A stretch of DNA of 64,000 bases from Rhabditoides inermis (Eukaryota > Nematoda > Chromadorea > Rhabditida > Rhabditidae): positions 431,733 through 495,732 of the forward strand of contig CAWZYM010000183.1 in assembly GCA_963966185.1 (NCBI GenBank), given 5' to 3'. Shown piece by piece: positions 23,938-35,379 of the stretch. The position numbers and the translations under genes were made by a program. Each line of letters starts with the position of its first letter. Within the stretch, counting starts at the first letter, position 1. The notes below the pieces were generated by a model. The model was not told the origin of the DNA. It saw nothing but the letters and a program-made list of their open reading frames with translations, and made no database searches.

Positions 23938-26587
23938 CAGTAGGGTTGTTTCAGGCCATTTCGCGCGTTCTGAGGACGTGCCCTAGAGAACCAACTGAAT
24001 GCAAAGAACAATCAACCACACTATTCATTACTTCAGAAAAATCAAAATGCCGATATATGCCGGTCAGACTGCGGTTATGCAACGATGTTTGAAGTCGGTT
24101 GATAGTAGTGTTGTTTTAGACCATTTCGCCCGTTTCGAGGACGTGCCCTCGGGAAACGAATGTTTGCAAATAACAATCAACCCCACTATATTTGACTCTC
24201 AGAATGAACAAAATGCCGACATATGCCGGTCAGACTGCGGTTATCCAACGATGTTAGAAGTCGGTTGACAGTAGGGTTGTTTTAGGCCATTTCGCGCGTT
24301 CTGAGGACGTGCCCTAGAGAACCAACTGAATGCAAAGAACTATCAACTACACTATTCATTACTTCAGAAAAATCAAAATGCCGACATATGCCGGTCAGAC
24401 TGCGGTTATGCAACGATGTTTGAAGTCGGTTGATAGTAGTGTTGTTTTAGACCATTTCGCCCGTTTCGAGGACGTGCCCTCGGGAAACGAATGTTTGCAA
24501 ATAACAATCAACCCCACTATATTTGACTCTCAGAATGAACAAAATGCCGATATATGCCGGTCAGACTGCGGTTATGCAACGATGTTTGAAGTCGGTTGAT
24601 AGTAGTGTTGTTTTAGACCATTTCGCCCGTTTCGAGGACGTGCCCTCGGGAAACGAATGTTTGCAAATAACAATCAACCCCACTATATTTGACTCTCAGA
24701 ATGAACAAAATGCCGACATATGCCGGTCAGACTGCGGTTATGCAACGATGTTTGAAGTCGGTTGATAGTAGTGTTGTTTTAGACCATTTCGCCCGTTTCG
24801 AGGACGTGCCCTCGGGAAACGAATGTTTGCAAATAACAATCAACCCCACTATATTTGACTCTCAGAATGAACAAAATGCCGACATAAGCCGGTCAGACTG
24901 CGGTTATGCAAGGATGTTTGAAGTCGGTTGATAGTAGTGTTGTTTTAGACCATTTCGCCCGTTTCGAGGACGTGCCCTCGGGAAACGAATGTTTGCAAAT
25001 AACAATCAACCCCACTATAGTTTACTCTCAGAATAAACAAAATGCCGACATATGCCGGTCAGACTGCGGTTATCCAACGTTGTTAGAAGTCGGTTGATAG
25101 TAGTGTTGTTTTAGGCCATTTCGCGGGTTTTGAGGACGTGCCGTAGAGAACCAACAGGATCCAAAGAACAATCAACCACACTATTCATTACTTCAGAAAA
25201 ATCAAAATGCCGATAAATGCCGGTCAGACTGCGGTTATGCAACGATGTTTGAAGTCGGTTTATAGTAGTGTTGTTTTAGACCATTTCGCCCGTTTCGAGG
25301 ACGTGCCCTCGGGAAACGAATGTTTGCAAATAACAATCAACCCCACTATATTTTACTCTCAGAATGAACAAAATGCCGACTTATGCCGGTCAGACTGCGG
25401 TTATCCAACGATGTTAGAAGTCGGTTGACAGTAGGGTTGTTTCAGGCCATTTCGCGCGTTCTGAGGACGTGCCCTAGAGAACCAACTGAATGCAAAGAAC
25501 AATCAACCACACTATTCATTACTTCAGAAAAATCAAAATGCCGATATATGCCGGTCAGACTGCGGTTATGCAACGATGTTTGAAGTCGGTTGATAGTAGT
25601 GTTGTTTTAGACCATTTCGCCCGTTTCGAGGACGTGCCCTCGGGAAACGAATGTTTGCAAATAACAATCAACCCCACTATATTTGACTCTCAGAATGAAC
25701 AAAATGCCGACATATGCCGGTCAGACTGCGGTTATCCAACGATGTTAGAAGTCGGTTGACAGTAGGGTTGTTTTAGGCCATTTCGCGCGTTCTGAGGACG
25801 TGCCCTAGAGAACCAACTGAATGCAAAGAACTATCAACTACACTATTCATTACTTCAGAAAAATCAAAATGCCGACATATGCCGGTCAGACTGCGGTTAT
25901 GCAACGATGTTTGAAGTCGGTTGATAGTAGTGTTGTTTTAGACCATTTCGCCCGTTTCGAGGACGTGCCCTCGGGAAACGAATGTTTGCAAATAACAATC
26001 AACCCCACTATATTTGACTCTCAGAATGAACAAAATGCCGATATATGCCGGTCAGACTGCGGTTATGCAACGATGTTTGAAGTCGGTTGATAGTAGTGTT
26101 GTTTTAGACCATTTCGCCCGTTTCGAGGACGTGCCCTCGGGAAACGAATGTTTGCAAATAACAATCAACCCCACTATATTTGACTCTCAGAATGAACAAA
26201 ATGCCGACATATGCCGGTCAGACTGCGGTTATGCAACGATGTTTGAAGTCGGTTGATAGTAGTGTTGTTTTAGACCATTTCGCCCGTTTCGAGGACGTGC
26301 CCTCGGGAAACGAATGTTTGCAAATAACAATCAACCCCACTATATTTGACTCTCAGAATGAACAAAATGCCGACATAAGCCGGTCAGACTGCGGTTATGC
26401 AAGGATGTTTGAAGTCGGTTGATAGTAGTGTTGTTTTAGACCATTTCGCCCGTTTCGAGGACGTGCCCTCGGGAAACGAATGTTTGCAAATAACAATCAA
26501 CCCCACTATAGTTTACTCTCAGAATAAACAAAATGCCGACATATGCCGGTCAGACTGCGGTTATCCAACGTTGTTAGAAGTCGGTTA
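23606..26587 (+). repeat. 9-mer tandem duplication, 1491 bp x 2
   Basis: 23606-25096 and 25097-26587 match across all nine monomers, including rare changes: GATAAATGCC (23722/25213), GGTTTATAGTAG (23767/25258), GTTTCAGGCC (23948/25439), GACATAAGCC (24882/26373) and CACTATAGTTTAC (25013/26504). The near-identity points to a very recent unequal exchange of nine whole monomers. The right edge differs at GGTTGATAG (25094) versus GGTTAACAG (26584). Confidence 0.9.
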
Positions 26588-27029
26588 ACAGTAGGGTTGT
26601 TTTAGGCCATTTCGCGCGTTCTGAGGACGTGCCCTAGAGAACCAACTGAATGCAAAGAACTATCAACTACACTATTCATTACTTCAGAAAAATCAAAATG
26701 CCGACATATGCCGGTCAGACTGCGGTTATCCAACGATGTTTGAAGTCGGTTGATAGTAGTGTTGTTTTAGACCATTTCGCCCGTTTCGAGGACGTGCTCT
26801 CGGGAACCGAATGTTTGCAAATAACAATCAACCCCACAATTTTTTCACTCTCAGAATAATCAAAATGCCGACATATGCCGGTCAGACTGCGGTTATCCAA
26901 CGATGTTAGAAGTCGGTTGACAGTAGGGTTGTTTTAGGCCATTTCGCGCGTTCTGAGGACGTGCCCTAGAGAACCAACTGAATGCAAAGAACTATCAACT
27001 ACACTATTCATTACTTCAGAAAAATCAAA

Positions 27030-27113
27030 ATGCCGACATATGCCGGTCAGACTGCGGTTATCCAACGATGTTTGAAGTCGGTTGACAGTATTCATTACTT
27101 CAGAAAAATCAAA
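27030..27113 (+). repeat. Truncated monomer, 84 bp
   Basis: Heads start at 27030 and 27114, only 84 bp apart. The complete 56-bp head is followed by CAGTA joined directly to TTCATTACTTCAG, so about 81 bp of B-type tail is missing. The join falls at a shared TA dinucleotide (AGTAG and CTATTC), compatible with a small deletion by end joining or slippage. Confidence 0.88.
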
Positions 27114-27444
27114 ATGCCGACATATGCCGGTCAGACTGCGGTTATCCAACGATGTTTGAAGTCGGTTGACAGTAGTGTTGTTTTAGGCCATTTCGCGGGT
27201 TTTGAGGACGTGCCGTAGAGAACCAACTGAATTCAAAGAACAATCAACTACACTATTCATTACTTCAGAAAAATCAAAATGCCGATATATGCCGGTCAGA
27301 CTGCGGTTATGCAACGATGTTTGAAGTCGGTTGATAGTAGTGTTGTTTTAGACCATTTCGCCCGTTTCGAGGACGTGCCCTCGGGAAACGAATGTTTGCA
27401 AATAACAATCAACCCCACTATATTTTACTCTCAAAACAAACAAA

Positions 27445-27612
27445 ATGCCGACATATGCCGGTCAGACTTTTTGGTTATGCAAGGATGTTTGAAGTCGGTT
27501 GATAGTAGTGTTGTTTTAGACCATTTCGCCCGTTTCGAGAACGTGCCCTCGGGAAACGAATGTTTGCAAATAACAATCAACCCCACTATAGTTTACTCTC
27601 AGAATAAACAAA
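27445..27612 (+). repeat. Variant monomer with GACTTTTTGG in the head (168 bp)
   Basis: At about 27467-27474 the invariant GACTGCGGTTATG is replaced by GACTTTTTGGTTATG, a net gain of two bases that lengthens the unit to 168 bp. Upstream the sequence matches the unit found at 28108-28273. Downstream it matches the 26397-26588 unit with TGCAAGGATG. The change therefore sits exactly at the join of two otherwise separate units, like filler at a repair junction. Confidence 0.82.
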
Positions 27613-27999
27613 ATGCCGACATATGCCGGTCAGACTGCGGTTATCCAACGTTGTTAGAAGTCGGTTGACAGTAGGGTTGTTTTAGGCCATTTCGCGCGTT
27701 CTGAGGACGTGCCCTAGAGAACCAACTGAATGCAAAGAACTATCAACTACACTATTCATTACTTCAGAAAAATCAAAATGCCGACATATGTCGGTCAGAC
27801 TGCGGTTATCCAACGATGTTTGAAGTCGGTTGATAGTAGTGTTGTTTTAGACCATTTCGCGCGTTCTGAGGACGTGCCCTAGAGAACCAACTGAATGCAA
27901 AGAACTATCAACTACACTATTCATTACTTCAGAAAAATCAAAATGCCGACATATGCCGGTCAGACTGCGGTTATCCAACGATGTTTGAAGTCGGTTGAC
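27613..27999 (+). repeat. Satellite segment with an A/B hybrid unit
   Basis: The unit whose head is near 27778 has an A-type start (GATAGTAGTGTTGTTTTAGACC) that switches within the ATTTCGC motif to a B-type end (GCGTTCTGAGGACG, CCAACTGAATGC). It is evidence of exchange between the A and B families within one monomer. The head also carries ATGTCGGTC. Confidence 0.75.
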
Positions 28000-29380
28000 A
28001 GTAGTGTTGTTTTAGGCCATTTCGCGGGTTTTGAGGACGTGCCGTAGAGAACCAACTGAATTCAAAGAACAATCAACTACACTATTCATTACTTCAGAAA
28101 AATCAAAATGCCGATATATGCCGGTCAGACTGCGGTTATGCAACGATGTTTGAAGTCGGTTGATAGTAGTGTTGTTTTAGACCATTTCGCCCGTTTCGAG
28201 GACGTGCCCTCGGGAAACGAATGTTTGCAAATAACAATCAACCCCACTATATTTTACTCTCAAAACAAACAAAATGCCGACATATGCCGGTCAGACTGCG
28301 GTTATCCAACGATGTTAGAAGTCGGTTGACAGTAGGGTTGTTTTAGGCCGTTTCGCGCGTTCTGAGGACGTGCCCTAGAGAACCAACTGAATGCAAAGAA
28401 CTATCAACTACACTATTCATTACTTCAGAAAAATCAAAATGCCGACATATGCCGGTCAGACTGCGGTTATCCAACGATGTTTGAAGTCGGTTGATAGTAG
28501 TGTTGTTTTAGACCATTTCGCCCGTTTCGAGGACGTGCTCTCGGGAACCGAATGTTTGCAAAAAACAATCAACCCCACATTTTTTTACTCTCAGAATAAT
28601 CAAAATGCCGACATATGCCGGTCAGACTGCGGTTATCCAACGATGTTTGAAGTCGGTTGACAGTAGGGTTGTTTTAGACCATGTCGCGCGTTTCGAGGAC
28701 GTGCCATCGGGAACCAACTGAATGCAAAGAACTATCAACTACACTATTCAATACTTCAGAAAAATCAAACTGCCGACATATGCCGGTCAGACTGCGGTTA
28801 TCCAACGATGTTTGAAGTCGGTTGATAGTAGTGTTGTTTTAGACCATTTCGCCCGTTTCGAGGACGTGCTCTCGGGAACCGAATGTTTGCAAATAACAAT
28901 CAACCCCACATTTTCTTACTCTCAGAATAATCAAAATGCCGACATATGCCGGTCAGACTGCGGTTATTCAACGATGTTTGAAGTCGGTTGACAGTATGGT
29001 TGTTTTAGACCATGTCGCGCATTTCGAGGACGTGCCATCGGGAACCGAATTTTGCAAATAACAATCAACCCCACATTATTTTACTCTCAGAAAGAAAAAA
29101 AAATGCCGACTTATGCCGGTCAGACTGCGGTTATCCAACGATGTTTGAAGTCGGTTGATAGTAGTGTTGTTTTAGACCATTTCGCCCGTTTCGAGGACGT
29201 GCTCTCGGGAACCGAATGTTTGCAAATAACAATCAACCCCACATTTTTTCACTCTCAGAATAATCAAAATGCCGACATATGCCGGTCAGACTGCGGTTAT
29301 CCAACGATGTTTGAAGTCGGTTGACAGTAGGGTTGTTTTAGGCCATTTCGCGCGTTCTGAGGACGTGCCCTAGAGAACCA
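28000..29380 (+). repeat. Segment duplicated again at 32140-33690
   Basis: The order B', A, B, A (TTGCAAAAAAC), C/B mosaic, A, C, A, D is repeated 4141 bp downstream at first. After one extra monomer in the second copy the offset becomes 4306 bp. Shared private changes include CAAAACAAAC, GGCCGTTTCGC, CACATTTTCTTAC and GTCGCGCATTTC. Confidence 0.82.
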
Positions 29381-32030
29381 CTGAATGCAAAGAACTATCA
29401 ACCACACTTTTCATCACTTTCAGAATAATCAAAATGCCGCTCTATGCCGGTCAGACTGCGGTTATGCAACGATGTTTGAAGTAGGTTGACAGTAGTGTTG
29501 TTTTAGACCATTTCGCCCGTTTCGAGGACGTGCTCTCGGGAACCGAATGTTTGCAAATAACAATCAACTCCACATTTTTTTACTCTCAGAATAATCAAAA
29601 TGCCGACATATGCCGGTCAGACTGCGGTTATCCAACGATGTTTGAAGTCGGTTGACAGTATGGTTGTTTTAGACCATGTCGCGCGTTTCGAGGACGTGCC
29701 ATCGGGAACCGAATTTTGCAAATAACAATCAACCCCACATTGTTTTACTCTCAGAAAGAAAAAATGCCGACTTATGCCGGTCAGACTGCGGTTATCCAAC
29801 GATGTTTGAAGTCGGTTGATAGTAGTGTTGTTTTAGACCAGTTCGCCCGTTTCGAGGACGTGCTCTCGGGAACCGAATGTTTGCAAATAACAATCAACCC
29901 CACATTTTTTCACTCTCAGAATAATCAAAATGCCGACATATGCCGGTCAGACTGCGGTTATCCAACGATGTTTGAAGTCGGTTGATAGTAGTGTTGTTTT
30001 AGACCATTTCGCCCGTTTCGAGGACGTGCTCTCGGGAACCGAATGTTTGCAAATAACAATCAACCCCACATTATTTTACTCTCAGAAAGAAAAAAAATGC
30101 CGACTTATGCCGGTCAGACTGCGGTTATCCAACGATGTTTGAAGTCGGTTGATAGTAGTGTTGTTTTAGACCATTTCGCCCGTTTCGAGGACGTGCTCTC
30201 GGGAACCGAATGTTTGCAAATAACAATCAACCCCACATTTTTTCACTCTCAGAATAATCAAAATGCCGACATATGCCGGTCAGACTGCGGTTATCCAACG
30301 ATGTTTGAAGTCGGTTGACAGTAGGGTTGTTTTAGGCCATTTCGCGCGTTCTGAGGACGTGCCCTAGAGAACCACTGAATGCAAAGAACTATCAACCACA
30401 CTTTTCATCACTTTCAGAATAATCAAAATGCCGCTCTATGCCGGTCAGACTGCGGTTATGCAACGATGTTTGAAGTAGGTTGACAGTAGTGTTGTTTTAG
30501 ACCATTTCGCCCGTTTCGAGGACGTGCTCTCGGGAACCGAATGTTTGCAAATAACAATCAACCCCACATTTTTTTACTCTCAGAATAATCAAAATGCCGA
30601 CATATGCCGGTCAGACTGCGGTTATCCAACGATGTTTGAAGTCGGTTGACAGTATGGTTGTTTTAGACCATGTCGCGCGTTTCGAGGACGTGCCATCGGG
30701 AACCGAATTTTGCAAATAACAATCAACCCCACATTGTTTTACTCTCAGAAAGAAAAAATGCCGACTTATGCCGGTCAGACTGCGGTTATCCAACGATGTT
30801 TGAAGTCGGTTGATAGTAGTGTTGTTTTAGACCAGTTCGCCCGTTTCGAGGACGTGCTCTCGGGAACCGAATGTTTGCAAATAACAATCAACCCCACATT
30901 TTTTCACTCTCAGAATAATCAAAATGCCGACATATGCCGGTCAGACTGCGGTTATCCAACGATGTTTGAAGTCGGTTGATAGTAGTGTTGTTTTAGACCA
31001 TTTCGCCCGTTTCGAGGACGTGCTCTCGGGAACCGAATGTTTGCAAATAACAATCAACCCCACAATTTTTTCACTCTCAGAATAATCAAAATGCCGACAT
31101 ATGCCGGTCAGACTGAGGTTATCCAACGATGTTAGAAGTCGGTTGACAGTAGGGTTGTTTTAGGCCATTTCGCGCGTTCTGAGGACGTGCCCTAGAGAAC
31201 CACTGAATGCAAAGAACTATCAACCACACTTTTCATCACTTTCAGAATAATCAAAATGCCGCTCTATGCCGGTCAGACTGCGGTTATGCAACGATGTTTG
31301 AAGTAGGTTGACAGTAGTGTTGTTTTAGACCATTTCGCCCGTTTCGAGGACGTGCTCTCGGGAACCGAATGTTTGCAAATAACAATCAACCCCACGATTT
31401 TTTACTCTCAGAATAATCAAAATGCCGACATATGCCGGTCAGACTGCGGTTATCCAACGATGTTTGAAGTCGGTTGACAGTATGGTTGTTTTAGACCATG
31501 TCGCGCGTTTCGAGGACGTGCCATCGGGAACCGAATTTTGCAAATAACAATCAACCCCACATTGTTTTACTCTCAGAAAGAAAAAATGCCGACTTATGCC
31601 GGTCAGACTGCGGTTATCCAACGATGTTTGAAGTCGGTTGATAGTAGTGTTGTTTTAGACCAGTTCGCCCGTTTCGAGGACGTGCTCTCGGGAACCGAAT
31701 GTTTGCAAATAACAATCAACCCCACATTTTTTCACTCTCAGAATAATCAAAATGCCGACATATGCCGGTCAGACTGCGGTTATCCAACGATGTTTGAAGT
31801 CGGTTGATAGTAGTGTTGTTTTAGACCATTTCGCCCGTTTCGAGGACGTGCTCTCGGGAACCGAATGTTTGCAAATAACAATCAACCCCACAATTTTTTC
31901 ACTCTCAGAATAATCAAAATGCCGACATATGCCGGTCAGACTGAGGTTATCCAACGATGTTAGAAGTCGGTTGACAGTAGGGTTGTTTTAGGCCATTTCG
32001 CGCGTTCTGAGGACGTGCCCTAGAGAACCA
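29381..32030 (+). repeat. D-anchored HOR of 6 then 5 monomers (994 and 828 bp)
   Basis: The D marker CTGAATGC after GAACCA lies at 29381, 30375 and 31203, giving units of 994 bp and 828 bp. A third unit runs to about 32030. Each unit has D, E-headed A, C, A with ACCAGTTCGCC, and further A/B units. The ACCAGTTCGCC change is seen near 29837, 30831 and 31659 and is private to this block. The second and third units share GACTGAGGTTATCC. Confidence 0.85.
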
Positions 32031-32139
32031 ACTGAATGCAAAGAACTATCAACTACACTATTCATTACTTCAGAAAAATCAAAATGCCGACATATGCCGG
32101 TCAGACTGCGGTTATCCAACGATGTTTGAAGTCGGTTGA

Positions 32140-33690
32140 CAGTAGTGTTGTTTTAGGCCATTTCGCGGGTTTTGAGGACGTGCCGTAGAGAACCAACTGA
32201 ATTCAAAGAACAATCAACTACACTATTCATTACTTCAGAAAAATCAAAATGCCGATATATGCCGGTCAGACTGCGGTTATGCAACGATGTTTGAAGTCGG
32301 TTGATAGTAGTGTTGTTTTAGACCATTTCGCCCGTTTCGAGGACGTGCCCTCGGGAAACGAATGTTTGCAAATAACAATCAACCCCACTATATTTTACTC
32401 TCAAAACAAACAAAATGCCGACATATGCCGGTCAGACTGCGGTTATCCAACGATGTTAGAAGTCGGTAGACAGTAGGGTTGTTTTAGGCCGTTTCGCGCG
32501 TTCTGAGGACGTGCCCTAGAGAACCAACTGAATGCAAAGAACTATCAACTACACTATTCATTACTTCAGAAAAATCAAAATGCCGACATATGCCGGTCAG
32601 ACTGCGGTTATCCAACGATGTTAGAAGTCGGTAGACAGTAGGGTTGTTTTAGGCCGTTTCGCGCGTTCTGAGGACGTGCCCTAGAGAACCAACTGAATGC
32701 AAAGAACTATCAACTACACTATTCATTACTTCAGAAAAATCAAAATGCCGACATATGCCGGTCAGACTGCGGTTATCCAACGATGTTTGAAGTCGGTTGA
32801 TAGTAGTGTTGTTTTAGACCATTTCGCCCGTTTCGAGGACGTGCTCTCGGGAACCGAATGTTTGCAAAAAACAATCAACCCCACATTTTTTTACTCTCAG
32901 AATAATCAAAATGCCGACATATGCCGGTCAGACTGCGGTTATCCAACGATGTTTGAAGTCGGTTGACAGTAGGGTTGTTTTAGACCATGTCGCGCGTTTC
33001 GAGGACGTGCCATCGGGAACCAACTGAATGCAAAGAACTATCAACTACACTATTCAATACTTCAGAAAAATCAAACTGCCGACATATGCCGGTCAGACTG
33101 CGGTTATCCAACGATGTTTGAAGTCGGTTGATAGTAGTGTTGTTTTAGACCATTTCGCCCGTTTCGAGGACGTGCTCTCGGGAACCGAATGTTTGCAAAT
33201 AACAATCAACCCCACATTTTCTTACTCTCAGAATAATCAAAATGCCGACATATGCCGGTCAGACTGCGGTTATTCAACGATGTTTGAAGTCGGTTGACAG
33301 TATGGTTGTTTTAGACCATGTCGCGCATTTCGAGGACGTGCCATCGGGAACCGAATTTTGCAAATAACAATCAACCCCACATTATTTTACTCCCAGAAAG
33401 AAAAAAAATGCCGACTTATGCCGGTCAGACTGCGGTTATCCAACGATGTTTGAAGTCGGTTGATAGTAGTGTTGTTTTAGACCATTTCGCCCGTTTCGAG
33501 GACGTGCTCTCGGGAACCGAATGTTTGCAAATAACAATCAACCCCACATTTTTTCACTCTCAGAATAATCAAAATGCCGACATATGCCGGTCAGACTGCG
33601 GTTATCCAACGATGTTTGAAGTCGGTTGACAGTAGGGTTGTTTTAGGCCATTTCGCGCGTTCTGAGGACGTGCCCTAGAGAACCACTGAA
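32140..33690 (+). repeat. Second copy of the 28.0-29.4 kb segment, one monomer longer
   Basis: The order of units follows 28000-29380, with the same private changes. The difference is an added 165-bp B monomer near 32415-32744. The C unit near 33391 has TACTCCCAG instead of TACTCTCAG. Confidence 0.82.
32415..32744 (+). repeat. Tandem duplication of a single B monomer (165 bp x 2)
   Basis: Two successive B units start at 32415 and 32580. Both carry the private GTCGGTAGACAG (offset exactly 165) and GGCCGTTTCGCG. At the paralogous site near 28322 there is one unit, and it has the normal GGTTGACAG. The pair is therefore a recent one-monomer duplication that happened after the GGTAGA change arose. 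Confidence 0.87.
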
Positions 33691-35379
33691 TGCAAAGAAC
33701 TATCAACCACACTTTTCATCACTTTCAGAATAATCAAAATGCCGCTCTATGCCGGTCAGACTGCGGTTATGCAACGATGTTTGAAGTAGGTTGACAGTAG
33801 TGTTGTTTTAGACCATTTCGCCCGTTTCGAGGACGTGCTCTCGGGAACCGAATGTTTGCAAATAACAACCAACCCCACATTTTTTTACTCTCAGAATAAT
33901 CAAAATGCCGACATATGCCGGTCAGACTGCGGTTATCCAACGATGTTTGAAGTCGGTTGACAGTATGGTTGTTTTAGACCATGTCGCGCGTTTCGAGGAC
34001 GTGCCATCGGGAACCGAATTTTGCAAATAACAATCAACCCCACATTGTTTTACTCTCAGAAAGAAAAAAATGCCGACTTATGCCGGTCAGACTGCGGTTA
34101 TCCAACGATGTTTGAAGTCGGTTGACAGTAGGGTTGTTTTAGGCCATTTCGCGCGTTCTGAGGACGTGCCCTAGAGAACCACTGAATGCAAAGAACTATC
34201 AACCACACTTTTCATCACTTTTAGAATAATCAAAATGCCGCTCTATGCCGGTCAGACTGCGGTTATGCAACGATGTTTGAAGTAGGTTGACAGTAGTGTT
34301 GTTTTAGACCATTTCGCCCGTTTTGAGGACGTGCCCTCGGGAACCGAATGTTTGCAAATAACAATCAACCCCACATTATTTTACTTACAGAATGAACAAA
34401 ATGCCGACATATGCCGGTCAGACTGCGGTTATCCAACGATGTTTGAAGTCGGTTGACAGTAGGGTTGTTTTAGGCCATTTCGCGCGTTTTGAGGACGTGC
34501 CCTAGAGAACCAACTGAATGCAAAGAGCTTTCAACTACACTATTCATTACTTCAGAAAAATCAAAATGCCGATATATGCCAGTCAGACTGCGGTTATGCA
34601 ACGATGTTTGAAGTCGGTTGATAGTAGTGTTGTTTTAGACCATTTCGCCCGTTTCGAGGACGTGCCCTCGGGAAACGAATGTTTGCAAATAACAATCAAC
34701 CCCACTATATTTTACTCTCAGAATGAACAAAATGCCGACATATGCCGGTCAGACTGCGGTTATCCAACGATGTTAGAAGTCGGTTGACAGTAGGGTTGTT
34801 TCAGGCCATTTCGCGCGTTCTGAGGACGTGCCCTAGAGAACCAACTGAATGCAAAGAACAATCAACCACACTATTCATTACTTCAGAAAAATCAAAATGC
34901 CGATATATGCCGGTCAGACTGCGGTTATGCAACGATGTTTGAAGTCGGTTGATAGTAGTGTTGTTTTAGACCATTTCGCCCGTTTCGAGGACGTGCCCTC
35001 GGGAAACGAATGTTTGCAAATAACAATCAACCCCACTATATTTTACTCTGAGAATAAACAAAATGCCGACATATGCCGGTCAGACTGCGGTTATCCAACG
35101 ATGTTAGAAGTCGGTTGACAGTAGGGTTGTTTTAGGCCATTTCGCGCGTTCTGAGGACGTGCCCTAGAGAACCAACTGAATGCAAAGAACTATTAACTAC
35201 ACTATTCATTACTTCAGAAAAATCAAAATGCCGACATATGCCGGTCAGACTGCGGTTATCCAACGATGTTTGAAGTCGGTTGATAGTAGTGTTGTTTTAG
35301 ACCATTTCGCCCGTTTCGAGGACGTGCTCTCGGGAACCGAATGTTTGCAAATAACAATCAACCCCACATTTTTTTACTC
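33691..35379 (+). repeat. Mixed satellite segment with D, E, C and A/B units
   Basis: This segment contains D/E pairs near 33690 and 34190, then A/B alternation from about 34518 to 35379. Private changes include AAAGAGCTTTC (34524), ATGCCAGTC (34576) and CTCTGAGAAT (35047). The GTTTCAGGCC variant at about 34799 links the A/B part to the 23.9- and 25.4-kb units. No other element is seen. Confidence 0.78.

Noticed and set aside
27279..27668. The longest open frame in the window (129 codons)
   Set aside because: It is opened only by the two-base net gain at GACTTTTTGG, which lets the frame run through two monomers. It is a repeat artefact, not a gene.
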